Source: Burkholderia sp. USMB20 (GTDB lineage: Bacteria; Pseudomonadota; Gammaproteobacteria; Burkholderiales; Burkholderiaceae). From it: a stretch of DNA of 64,000 bases. Location: contig NZ_JTAN02000006.1 in assembly GCF_000949135.2 (NCBI RefSeq), positions 1 through 64,000 on the forward strand, written 5' to 3'. The position numbers and the translations under genes were made by a program. A model generated the notes under the pieces. It did no database searches and was not told the DNA's origin. It saw nothing but the letters and a program-made list of their open reading frames with translations. The number at the start of each line of letters is the position of its first letter. Position 1 is the first letter of the stretch. Below, one piece after another: positions 1-7,771 of the stretch.

Positions 1-646
1 CCAGCTCGATCAGCTCGCTGTCCACGTCGACCTCGACGGGTATCAGCTCGCTGTCGACCGGCCTCAGCTCGACCGATAGCTCGGTCGCTTCGCTGTCGAC
101 GTCCACGTCGACCGGCTTGTCGTCGGCAACCAGCTCGATCAGCTCGCTGTCCACGTCGACCTCGACGGGTATCAGCTCGCTGTCGACCGGCCTGAGCTCG
201 ACCGATAGCTCAGTGGCTTCGCTGTCGACCTCCACGTCGACCGGCCTGTCCTCGGCAACCAGCTCGATCAGCTCGCTGTCCACGTCGACCTCGACGGGTA
301 TCAGCTCGCTGTCGACCGGCCTCAGCTCGACCGATAGCTCGGTCGCCTCGCTGTCGACCTCCACGTCGACCGGCCTCTCGTCGGCAACCAGCTCGATCAG
401 CTCGCTCTCGACCTCGACTTCGACGGGCATCAACTCGTTGTCCACGGGCCTGAGTTCGACCGATAGCACCGTGGCATCGCTGTCGACTTCGACATCGACC
501 GGCCTCTCCTCGGCAACCAGCTCGATCAGCTCGCTGTCGACTTCGACCTCGACGGGCCTGTCGTCCGCGACCAGCTCGATCGGCTCGCTGTCCACCAGCC
601 TCAGCTCGACCAACAGCTCGCTGACGTCGTTGTCCACGTCGACCGC
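1..646 (+). repeat. 129-bp tandem repeat in the adhesin stalk
   Basis: The string ccagctcgatcagctcgctg recurs at bases 1, 130, 259, 388 and 517, an exact 129-bp (43-codon) period. The array continues off the left edge. After 517 the register breaks into shorter sub-units; the next similar start is at 571, 54 bp on. Copies differ mainly at third positions and in a few Asp/Thr/Asn swaps, so the protein repeat is better kept than the DNA. Each 43-aa unit is two related sub-units of about 18 and 25 residues. Confidence 0.93.
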
Positions 647-2585
647 AAGCAGCGTCACGTCGCTGTCCACGGGTCTGAGCTCGACCGACAGCTCGGTCGC
701 CTCGCTGTCGACTTCGACCTCGACCGGCCTCTCGTCGGCGACCAGCTCGATCAGCTCGCTGTCCACCTCGACCTCGACCGGCCTGTCGTCGGCAACCAGC
801 TCGATCAACTCGTTGTCCACGTCGACCTCGACCGGTCTCTCGACGGCCACCAGCACGATCCTGTCGCTGTCCACGTCGACCTCGACGGGTCTCTCGACGG
901 CCACCAGCTCGATCACGTCGCTGTCCACCTCGACCTCGACCGCGATCGAAGCCGCGAAGACGCACTACTACAGCGTCAACGACAACGGCACGCAGCAAGG
1001 CAACTACGCCAACGACGGCGCGACGGGCGTCAACTCGCTGGCAGCCGGCGTGAACGCCAGCGCGGCAGGCGCCAGCAGCGTGGCAGTCGGCGACGGTTCG
1101 AACGCGCAGACGGCAGGCGCGGTCGCCATCGGCCAGAACGCTTCGGCCACCGGCGGCAAGGCGGTGTCGATCGGCTCCGGCAACACCGCGAGCGGCGACG
1201 GCGCGGTCGCGATCGGCGACCCGAGCATCGCGACGGGCACCGGCGCAGTCGCGCTGGGCGCGAACGACACGGCGACCGGCACCGGCGCAGTGGCACTCGG
1301 CAACGCGAACACGGCAACCGGCAACAGCGCGCTCGCCCTCGGCAGCGCAAACCAGGCCACCGCGGACAACACGATCGCGCTCGGCAATCAGGCGACGGCC
1401 AGCGCGATCGGCGCCCAGGCCTACGGCTCGAACGCGAAGGCCACGGCAACCGACGCCCTCGCCTTCGGCACGAACGCGCAGGCCAATGTCGCCAACTCGA
1501 TCGCGATGGGCGCGAACTCGACCACGGGCAACGCCGTCGGCGTGTCGAGCGTCACGGTCGGCGGCGTCACGTACCCGGTCTACGGCACCTCGCCAGTGGG
1601 CGTCTTCAGCGTCGGCGCACCCGGTGCGGAACGCCAGATCACGAACGTCGCGGCAGGCCAGGTATCGGCCACCAGCACGGACGCGATCAACGGCAGCCAG
1701 CTCAACGCGACGAATCAGGCCGTCAACAGCCTGTCCACGTCGACCGCGTCGAACATCGCGTCGCTGTCGACCGGCATCGGTTCGCTGTCCACGGGCCTCA
1801 GCTCGACGAACAGCAATCTCACGTCGTTGTCCACGTCGACCTCGACGGCGATCAACTCGCTGTCGACGGGCCTCAGCTCGACGAACAGCAACCTCACGTC
1901 GTTGTCGACGTCGACCTCGACCGGCATCGGCTCGCTGTCGACCGGCCTGAGCACGACGAACAGCACGGTGGCTTCGCTGTCGACCGGCGTGACGAACCTC
2001 GGCGATCAGGTGAACCAGTTGTCGACCACGATCAACAACAACACGACGCGTGCGACGAACAACACCGCCATCGCGGCCGACATGAACGGCACCGGTACCG
2101 ACCGGCCGACCGTCACCGCCGGCTCGAACTCGGTGGCGATCGGCGCGAATTCGAACGACGGCGGTCGCTCGAACGTGGTGTCGGTCGGCAGCGACACGCA
2201 GCAGCGCCAGATCACGAACGTCGCGCCGGGTACGCAAGGCACCGACGCGGTGAACGTGAACCAGCTGACGCAGGTGCAGACGACGCTGTCGACCGCCTTG
2301 TCCGGCCAGCAAGGGCAGATCAACGCGCTGGGTTCGCAACTGCAGCAGACCGACCAGATGGCGAAGCAGGGTATCGCGGCCGTCGGCGCGATGGCGTCGA
2401 TCCCGCAGCTCGATCGCGACGCCAACTTCGGGATGGGTATCGGCACGTCGACCTTCCTCGGCCAGAAGGCGATGGCGGTCAACATGCAGGCGCGCATCAC
2501 GGAGAACCTGAAGGCGTCGATCAACGGCGGCTTCAGCGGCGGTCAGAAGGTGATCGGCGCCGGCATGCTGTACCAGTGGAAGTAA
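1..2585 (+). CDS. Trimeric autotransporter adhesin, 3' part (YadA/Hia type)
   Basis: The 5' end lies outside the window; the frame is open from base 3 to the stop at 2583-2585 (about 860 codons visible). Order of parts: a Ser/Thr-rich stalk of repeats (SLSTSTSTGL, SLSTGLSSTDS) to about base 945; a YadA-type head with left-handed roll repeats (AVAIGQNASA, GAVALGNANT) at about 1020-1600; a neck (RQITNVAAGQ, then DAINGSQLNA); a second short Ser-rich stalk; a second neck (RQITNVAPGT, DAVNVNQL); and a C-terminal anchor ending YQWK. Family knowledge: three chains form a 12-strand outer-membrane pore and display a fibrous adhesin. The stalk is almost all Ser, Thr, Leu and Gly, so O-glycosylation is conceivable. 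No signal peptide can be seen because the start is missing. The family call is firm; ligand and trimer length are unknown. Confidence 0.95.
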   Translation, partial: SSISSLSTSTSTGISSLSTGLSSTDSSVASLSTSTSTGLSSATSSISSLSTSTSTGISSLSTGLSSTDSSVASLSTSTSTGLSSATSSISSLSTSTSTGISSLSTGLSSTDSSVASLSTSTSTGLSSATSSISSLSTSTSTGINSLSTGLSSTDSTVASLSTSTSTGLSSATSSISSLSTSTSTGLSSATSSIGSLSTSLSSTNSSLTSLSTSTASSVTSLSTGLSSTDSSVASLSTSTSTGLSSATSSISSLSTSTSTGLSSATSSINSLSTSTSTGLSTATSTILSLSTSTSTGLSTATSSITSLSTSTSTAIEAAKTHYYSVNDNGTQQGNYANDGATGVNSLAAGVNASAAGASSVAVGDGSNAQTAGAVAIGQNASATGGKAVSIGSGNTASGDGAVAIGDPSIATGTGAVALGANDTATGTGAVALGNANTATGNSALALGSANQATADNTIALGNQATASAIGAQAYGSNAKATATDALAFGTNAQANVANSIAMGANSTTGNAVGVSSVTVGGVTYPVYGTSPVGVFSVGAPGAERQITNVAAGQVSATSTDAINGSQLNATNQAVNSLSTSTASNIASLSTGIGSLSTGLSSTNSNLTSLSTSTSTAINSLSTGLSSTNSNLTSLSTSTSTGIGSLSTGLSTTNSTVASLSTGVTNLGDQVNQLSTTINNNTTRATNNTAIAADMNGTGTDRPTVTAGSNSVAIGANSNDGGRSNVVSVGSDTQQRQITNVAPGTQGTDAVNVNQLTQVQTTLSTALSGQQGQINALGSQLQQTDQMAKQGIAAVGAMASIPQLDRDANFGMGIGTSTFLGQKAMAVNMQARITENLKASINGGFSGGQKVIGAGMLYQWK

Positions 2586-2601
2586 CCCGTCGCGCCGCCA
2601 C

Positions 2602-2625
2602 GCCGCCGGCTCGCGAGCCGGCGGC
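2602..2625 (+). terminator. Perfect 24-bp palindrome after the adhesin gene
   Basis: An 11-bp GC stem (2602-2612 with 2615-2625) with only GC between the arms begins 16 bases after the adhesin stop. It has no U-run, so it may be a processing hairpin or an mRNA 3'-end stabiliser rather than a simple terminator. Confidence 0.5.
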
Positions 2626-2651
2626 GCCAGGGGGCCCCGACGGCAGGACGA

Positions 2652-2676
2652 GCCCGCCGCGCAACGCGCGGCGGGC
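2652..2676 (+). terminator. Probable factor-independent terminator of the adhesin gene
   Basis: An 11-bp stem (2652-2662 with 2666-2676) closes on a 3-base loop and is followed by TTCA. This GC-rich 'GCCCGCCGCGC' form is common downstream of Burkholderia genes. It separates the adhesin from the lipoprotein gene at 2708. Confidence 0.6.
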
Positions 2677-2707
2677 TTCAGTCAACCCAAGTATTGAGGA
2701 CGTAACC

Positions 2708-3376
2708 GTGAACAAACTCGCTCTTGCGCTCGCGCTTTCCGCGCTGGCCCTCGCCGCGTGCTCGACCGCATCCGGCCCGACCTTCAGCGCCTCCGAACTG
2801 CAGCCGCGCGACGGCGTGCGCACCTTCCAGGTGGACTGCCACGGCCTGCTGTCGGGTCCGCAGACCTGCATGAAGGCCGCCCGCAAGATCTGCGGCGACC
2901 AGCCGGTGCGCGTCGTCGATTCCGCCCGCGCGCTGCGCGACAAATCCGATCCCGCGACGCTGGTGTTCCAGTGCGGCGCCGCGCCGGCCCAAGCTGCGTC
3001 GGCGGCCGAGCCGGCCCCCGCGCCCGCCGCGGTCGAACACGTCAACCTCGCGGGCGACGCGCTGTTCGCGACGGGCCTGGCCACGCTCACGCCGGCCGCG
3101 CGCGCGTCGCTCGACAAGCTGCTGAACGAACGCGAAGACCGCACGTACACGCAGGTGACGGTCACCGGCCATACGGATTCGGTCGGCAACGACGCCGCCA
3201 ATCTCGCGCTGTCGAAGCGCCGCGCGGAAACCGTCGCAAGCTACCTGAAGGCACACGGACTGAAAGCGCAGGCCGTGTCGGTCACGGGCCGCGGCAGTGC
3301 CGATCCGGTCGCGTCCAACGCGACGGACGAAGGCCGCGCGAGCAACCGCCGCGTCGAGATCTCGCTGCAGCGCTGA
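2708..3376 (+). CDS. OmpA-family outer-membrane lipoprotein
   Basis: The 222-residue product starts at GTG 2708, preceded by TGAGGAC. Residues 1-17 are a hydrophobic signal ending in a lipobox, with Cys18 (LAAC-S) as the lipidated residue. Ser at +2 fits outer-membrane sorting. The C-terminal half is an OmpA/MotB peptidoglycan-binding domain, with TGHTDSVGND, the LSKRRAETV helix, GRGSADPVA and the closing NRRVEI motif. It probably anchors the outer membrane to peptidoglycan. It sits directly after the adhesin gene but behind a hairpin, so it probably has its own promoter. I infer it may support the envelope where the adhesin is inserted; a general envelope role is equally possible. Confidence 0.9.
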   Translation: MNKLALALALSALALAACSTASGPTFSASELQPRDGVRTFQVDCHGLLSGPQTCMKAARKICGDQPVRVVDSARALRDKSDPATLVFQCGAAPAQAASAAEPAPAPAAVEHVNLAGDALFATGLATLTPAARASLDKLLNEREDRTYTQVTVTGHTDSVGNDAANLALSKRRAETVASYLKAHGLKAQAVSVTGRGSADPVASNATDEGRASNRRVEISLQR

Positions 3377-3775
3377 GCAGCCGGCCGTCGCGGCCCCGGC
3401 GCACCCCGCGCCCGCACGCGACGGCCTTGACCGGCAACGCGCAGCCGCCCCGCCGGCCACCCCGCCCGACCGCACCGACCCCGCTTCGCCGGGGCCCCGG
3501 CTCCCGCGCGGGCGGCTATGTCAAAGTTCGTCAGGCCCCCTCCACAAGACGGCGCCTTCCGTGCCACAATCGCCGCAGACAGCTGCCGAGGCGTTCCGCC
3601 CGCGTCGCGCGCCGTGACCCGCCCGACGACACACCGGAATCCGGCGGCCGCCCCGCGATCCGCGCCGCTCGACTCATATTCCGGCGCGCGCCGGCGCGAA
3701 CACAACCACGACAATCCACGGCGCGCCGTTTCGCGGCCACGGCCGAACGCACGACGCCGCAGAGGAAACCAACCG
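3377..3775. other. 399-bp intergenic region upstream of the DUF2827 operon
   Basis: No convincing gene is visible. Rightward reading is open through part of it (from about 3518), but the composition is Arg/Pro-rich, as expected from unselected GC-rich DNA. The promoter of the DUF2827 run presumably lies here; I cannot point to firm -35/-10 boxes. Confidence 0.5.
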
Positions 3776-4921
3776 GTGACGGACATCAATCAAGCCGCCT
3801 CGGGCGGCACCCGCAAGCAACGGCCGGCCGTCGGCATCTCGCTGTTTGCGCGGGACGGCCAGGCGATCTGGGAAAACGGCATTCACCAGAACATCGCGTT
3901 CCTCGCGATGATGCTCAAGCGCTCCGATCGCGTCGGCCCCGTCTATTTCCTGAACGGCGGCGACGCCAACGCGTTTCCGGCCGGGCTCGATCTCGACGGC
4001 CTCGACGTGCCGCTCGTGAAGCCTTCCGACGTCACGCACGACCTCGACGTCGTGATCGAGATGGGCGCGCAATTGCCGCTCGAATGGCGCAGGCACATGA
4101 AGGCGCTCGGCAAGAAACTCGTCGCCTTCTTCTGCGGACACGTCTACGCCGGCCTGGGTGAAACACCGATCTTCGGCAAGCCGTCGGGGCACATCTTCAA
4201 CGACACGCCGTTCGACGAAGTATGGCTGCTGCCGCAGTACGAGAAGACCGGCGCACCGATGCTGCAAACCCTGTTGCGCGCGCCGGTGCACCTGATGCCG
4301 CATATCTGGTCGCCGTACTTCCTCGATCGCCGCATCGCCGCGCTGGCGAGCGAAGGCCTGACGTTCGGCTATCGGCCCGGCCGTCGCCCGTGGAATCTCG
4401 CCACGCTCGAGCCGAACATCTCGGTCGTGAAGTCCTGCCACTACCCGATGCTCGCGTGCGACGAGCTCTACCGCGCACATCCGGACGCCGTGCAGCATCT
4501 GTTCGTCGTCAACTCGATGCACATGAAGGCCCATCCGACCTTCTTGCACTTCGCGAACAGCCTCGACCTCGTGCGCCAGCACAAGGCGACGTTCGAGCCG
4601 CGCATCGACCTGCCGGGCTTCATGGCGCGCCACGCGGACGCCGTCGTGTCCCATCACTGGGAAAACGCGCAGAACTATCTGTACTACGACGTGCTGTACG
4701 GCGGTTATCCGCTGATCCACAACTCGACGCTGATCGGCGACGCCGGCTACTACTACCCGGACTTCGATTCCGCCGCGGGCGGCCGCGTGCTGCTCGATGC
4801 CTGGCTGCATCACGACGAGCAGCTCGACGACTACCGCGCGAAAGCCGACCGGCTGCTGCGGTCGGTCTCGATCGACAACCCCGCGAACCTCGACGCGTTC
4901 GTCTCGCGTCTGGTCGCCTGA
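3776..4921 (+). CDS. DUF2827 family protein 1 (putative glycosyltransferase-like)
   Basis: The 381-residue product starts at GTG 3776, with GAGGAAA nine bases upstream. A longer in-frame extension to 3518 is Arg/Pro-rich and unlikely. No signal peptide or membrane helix is seen, so it is probably cytoplasmic. Landmarks shared with three other proteins here are IWENGIHQN near the start, DVVIEMGAQL, LMPHIWSPYF, LEPNISVVKS, and HHWENAQNYLYYDVLYG followed by YPLIHNS at about residues 291-317. The last block resembles the C-terminal donor-binding region of GT-B glycosyltransferases, but that link is my inference; the family is officially of unknown function. It begins a run of closely spaced genes that ends at 9745. 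Confidence 0.85.
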   Translation: MTDINQAASGGTRKQRPAVGISLFARDGQAIWENGIHQNIAFLAMMLKRSDRVGPVYFLNGGDANAFPAGLDLDGLDVPLVKPSDVTHDLDVVIEMGAQLPLEWRRHMKALGKKLVAFFCGHVYAGLGETPIFGKPSGHIFNDTPFDEVWLLPQYEKTGAPMLQTLLRAPVHLMPHIWSPYFLDRRIAALASEGLTFGYRPGRRPWNLATLEPNISVVKSCHYPMLACDELYRAHPDAVQHLFVVNSMHMKAHPTFLHFANSLDLVRQHKATFEPRIDLPGFMARHADAVVSHHWENAQNYLYYDVLYGGYPLIHNSTLIGDAGYYYPDFDSAAGGRVLLDAWLHHDEQLDDYRAKADRLLRSVSIDNPANLDAFVSRLVA

Positions 4922-4935
4922 ACCGGAGAATACGC

Positions 4936-6090
4936 ATGTCGGACTCCAATGCCCGTCAAGCGCCCGGCGAGGGCAAGCGTCTCGTCGTCGGCGTGTCGCT
5001 GTTCGTGCGCGGCGCCGGCCAGTCGCTGTGGGAAAACGGCATCTTCCAGAACTGCCTGCTGCTGATCCTGCTGCTGCGCCAGTCGCCGCTCGTCGCTGAA
5101 GCCGTGATGGTGAACGGCGGCGAACAGCTCGCGGATCCGCAGATGATGCTCGGCGAATGGGACGTGCCGCTGCTGTCGATGGACGAAGCGCTCGAGCGCT
5201 GCGACGTGCTGATCGAAATGAGCGCGCAGTTCGGCGCCGACTACCTGCGCGCGTTCCGCGACCGCGGCGGCAAGATCGTCACGATGCGGGTCGGCAACGA
5301 CTACGTGATCGACATCGAACGCGCGATGTTCGACAAGCCGTCGGGCTTCCTGTTCTCGGGCGCGCCGTACGACGCGGTCTGGACGATTCCGGAATTCGAG
5401 CGCTCGTGCCTGCACTATTACCAGACGGGCCTGCGTGCGCCGGTGACGATCGTCCCGCACATCTGGCATCCGATGCTGTTCGACAAGGCACGCGCGACGC
5501 TCGGCGCCGGTTTGTCGTTCGGCTATCAGCCCGGCAAGCCGCGCTGGCGCGTGACGATGTTCGAGCCGAACATCTGCATGGTGAAGACGAGCATCATCCC
5601 GATGCTGGTGACCGAGGAAGCGTATCGCGCGAAGCCCGATTTCGTCGAATTCGTGCGCGTGTGCAATACGCTGCACCTGAAGGAACATACGACGTTCGTT
5701 CATTTCGCGAAGAGTCTCGACATCGTGAACCACGGGATCACGACGTTCGAAAGCCGCTACGCGGTGTACGAGTTCATGGCCGCCTACGGCGACGCGGTGG
5801 TGTCGCACACGTGGGAAAACGCGCAGAACTACCTGTACTACGAACTGCTGTACGGCGACTATCCGCTGATCCACAACTCGCCGTTCCTCGGCAAGGCCGG
5901 GTATTTCTATCCGGACTTCGACTGCCAGGCCGGCGGCCGCGCGCTGCTGCGGGCATTTGCCGAACACGACGCGAATCTCGATGCATACCGCGAGCAATCG
6001 AAGCACGTGCTCGACTCGGTCAGCATCTACAACCCCGACAACGTCGCCGCGTATTCCGACGCGATCGCGTCGCTCTATCGCGACGCTTGA
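4936..6090 (+). CDS. DUF2827 family protein 2 (putative glycosyltransferase-like)
   Basis: The 384-residue product starts at ATG 4936, 14 bases after the preceding stop, with GGAGAA upstream. It is clearly paralogous to the 3776 gene: LWENGIFQN, DVLIEMSAQFGADYLRAF, IVPHIWHPMLF, FEPNICMVKTS, SHTWENAQNYLYYELLYG and YPLIHNSPFLG. It differs in the N-terminal third, which would fit different acceptor or donor substrates if these are transferases. No secretion signal is visible. It is probably co-transcribed with its neighbours. Confidence 0.85.
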   Translation: MSDSNARQAPGEGKRLVVGVSLFVRGAGQSLWENGIFQNCLLLILLLRQSPLVAEAVMVNGGEQLADPQMMLGEWDVPLLSMDEALERCDVLIEMSAQFGADYLRAFRDRGGKIVTMRVGNDYVIDIERAMFDKPSGFLFSGAPYDAVWTIPEFERSCLHYYQTGLRAPVTIVPHIWHPMLFDKARATLGAGLSFGYQPGKPRWRVTMFEPNICMVKTSIIPMLVTEEAYRAKPDFVEFVRVCNTLHLKEHTTFVHFAKSLDIVNHGITTFESRYAVYEFMAAYGDAVVSHTWENAQNYLYYELLYGDYPLIHNSPFLGKAGYFYPDFDCQAGGRALLRAFAEHDANLDAYREQSKHVLDSVSIYNPDNVAAYSDAIASLYRDA

Positions 6091-6115
6091 CGCGCCACCT
6101 TCTCCGGACTCCGAC

Positions 6116-6583
6116 ATGAACGCACACCCGCCTCTCTCCCGCACGAAATGGCTGATCGGCTGCGCCGTCGCCTCGATCGCGATCGGCGCACACGCGCAAT
6201 CCGGCGACGAATCGGCGGACGCGCTGCTGCGCGATGCAGATGCAGTCTTCAAACAGCTCGACGCCGGTCAGTACGGCGCGGTGTGGACCGGCTCCGCCGG
6301 GTTCGTGAAGGCGCGCATCAAGCAGGACCAGTTCGCGGCGGACATGCAGCGCGCGCGCCAGTCGGTCGGCATGGTCAGCCATCGCGGCTGGGCGCAGATC
6401 ACGCGGATTCGCTACACGAATTCATCGTCGATGCCCGACGGGCTTTATGCGAATGTCGACTATGCGACGACGCTCACGACCGGGACGACCGTATACGAAA
6501 AGCTGAGCTTTCGCCTCGACGACGACGGCCTCTGGCACCTGACCGGCTACGTGCCGCGCCAGTCGCAGAACTACACGCCTTGA
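6116..6583 (+). CDS. Small exported DUF4019 protein
   Basis: The 155-residue product starts at ATG 6116. The N-terminus has Lys/Arg followed by a hydrophobic stretch (LIGCAVASIAIGAHA) and a likely AHA|Q signal-peptidase I site, so the mature protein should be periplasmic. The rest matches the DUF4019 pattern: an LDAGQYGAVW opening, a middle with RIKQDQFAADM, and a strand-rich end closing with WHLTGYVPR. Function is unknown. It lies between DUF2827 genes 2 and 3, with gaps of 25 and 28 bases. An exported protein inside an otherwise cytoplasmic operon suggests the operon serves an envelope process. Confidence 0.82.
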   Translation: MNAHPPLSRTKWLIGCAVASIAIGAHAQSGDESADALLRDADAVFKQLDAGQYGAVWTGSAGFVKARIKQDQFAADMQRARQSVGMVSHRGWAQITRIRYTNSSSMPDGLYANVDYATTLTTGTTVYEKLSFRLDDDGLWHLTGYVPRQSQNYTP

Positions 6584-6611
6584 ACCGCGCACCGTCCGCC
6601 CGGAGCCGCCG

Positions 6612-7748
6612 ATGAAAATCAATGTCGCGATTACGATGAACGTGCAGCGCGACGCGACGCAGTCGATCTGGTACAACGGCGCGAACCAGCATTGCGTGTA
6701 CCTGTACATGCTGCTGAAACGCTCGCCGCTGATCGGCGAAGTGTGGCTCGCGCACGACGACGGCATCACCGACTACCCGCAGGCGCTGATGATGGACGCG
6801 TTCGGCGACGCGCTGCGGCCGTTGTCGGCGATCGTCCACCAGACCGACCTGCTGATCGAGATGAACGCGTTCGTCGACCCGTCGCACACGGACGCGGTGC
6901 GCCGGCGCGGCGGCAAGTGCGTGTCGTACCGCTTCGGCAACGACTACGTGATCGCGGTCGAGACGATCAACTTCGAGAAGAACAACTGGCGGCCGAACCC
7001 GAACCGCGTGCAGTTCGACGAGATCTGGACCAACCCGCAGCACATGCACACGTGCGCGGCCTACTTCCAGGCCGTATATCGCGCGCCGGTGATCGAGCTG
7101 CCGCACATCTGGTCGCCGTACTTCATCGAACGCAGCCTCGACGCCGACCCCGAGCTGAAGGCGCGCTTCGGCTACCGCAACCACGGTCCGGCCAAGCGCA
7201 TCGCGTTCTTCGAGCCGAACCTGAACGTCGTGAAGAGTTCGATCGTGCCGATGCTGGCCGCGAACGCGTGCTATGTCGAGCATCCGGAGCTCGTCGAACA
7301 CGTGTACATGACCAACACGTTCGACAAGAAGGAAAACGTCGCCTTCAAGCATCTCGCGCTCGGGCTCGAGATGGTGCGCGACGGCAAGGCGACGGCCGAC
7401 GTGCGCGCGCCGTTCGTCGCGTGGGCCGCGCATCACACCGACATCGTCGTGTCGCACCATTGGGAAAACGGCCTGAACTACCTGCTGTACGACGCGCTGT
7501 ACGGCAACTATCCGCTCGTGCACAACTCGCCGTTCCTGCGCGACGTCGGCTATTACTACCCGGACTTCGAGATCTTCGACGCGGCACGCGCGATCGCGAC
7601 CGCCGCGCAGACGCACGACGCGCGGCTCGACGACTACGCGGCAGCGGCCCGCCGCTGCCTGCAGCAGGTCGACACGCTCGCCGACCACAACGTCCGCGCG
7701 TATTCCGGGCAGATCCAGCGCCTGTTCGCCGGGCGCGCGCTCGGCTGA
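6612..7748 (+). CDS. DUF2827 family protein 3 (putative glycosyltransferase-like)
   Basis: The 378-residue product starts at ATG 6612, with CCGGAG upstream. It carries the family landmarks: IWYNGANQHCVYL, DLLIEMNAFVD, ELPHIWSPYF, FEPNLNVVKSS, SHHWENGLNYLLYDALYG, YPLVHNSPFL and VGYYYPDFE. The first landmark reads IWYNG where copies 1 and 2 have WENG. The N-terminus MKINVAITMNVQRDA looks like the first strand of a Rossmann fold. No signal or membrane helix is visible. Only 23 bases separate it from the FkbM/glycosyltransferase gene, so the two are very likely in one transcript. Confidence 0.85.
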   Translation: MKINVAITMNVQRDATQSIWYNGANQHCVYLYMLLKRSPLIGEVWLAHDDGITDYPQALMMDAFGDALRPLSAIVHQTDLLIEMNAFVDPSHTDAVRRRGGKCVSYRFGNDYVIAVETINFEKNNWRPNPNRVQFDEIWTNPQHMHTCAAYFQAVYRAPVIELPHIWSPYFIERSLDADPELKARFGYRNHGPAKRIAFFEPNLNVVKSSIVPMLAANACYVEHPELVEHVYMTNTFDKKENVAFKHLALGLEMVRDGKATADVRAPFVAWAAHHTDIVVSHHWENGLNYLLYDALYGNYPLVHNSPFLRDVGYYYPDFEIFDAARAIATAAQTHDARLDDYAAAARRCLQQVDTLADHNVRAYSGQIQRLFAGRALG

Positions 7749-7771
7749 CCGCGCCCGTTCGCCCTCCGTTC

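Noticed and set aside
1-646. CRISPR-like array
   Set aside because: Regular spacing, but the whole unit is coding and both 'repeat' and 'spacer' parts recur; no cas genes nearby.
210-2339. 709-codon leftward open frame across the adhesin
   Set aside because: Arg/Gly/Val-rich shadow of the GC-rich repeat; no domain; the rightward frame has clear YadA-type motifs.
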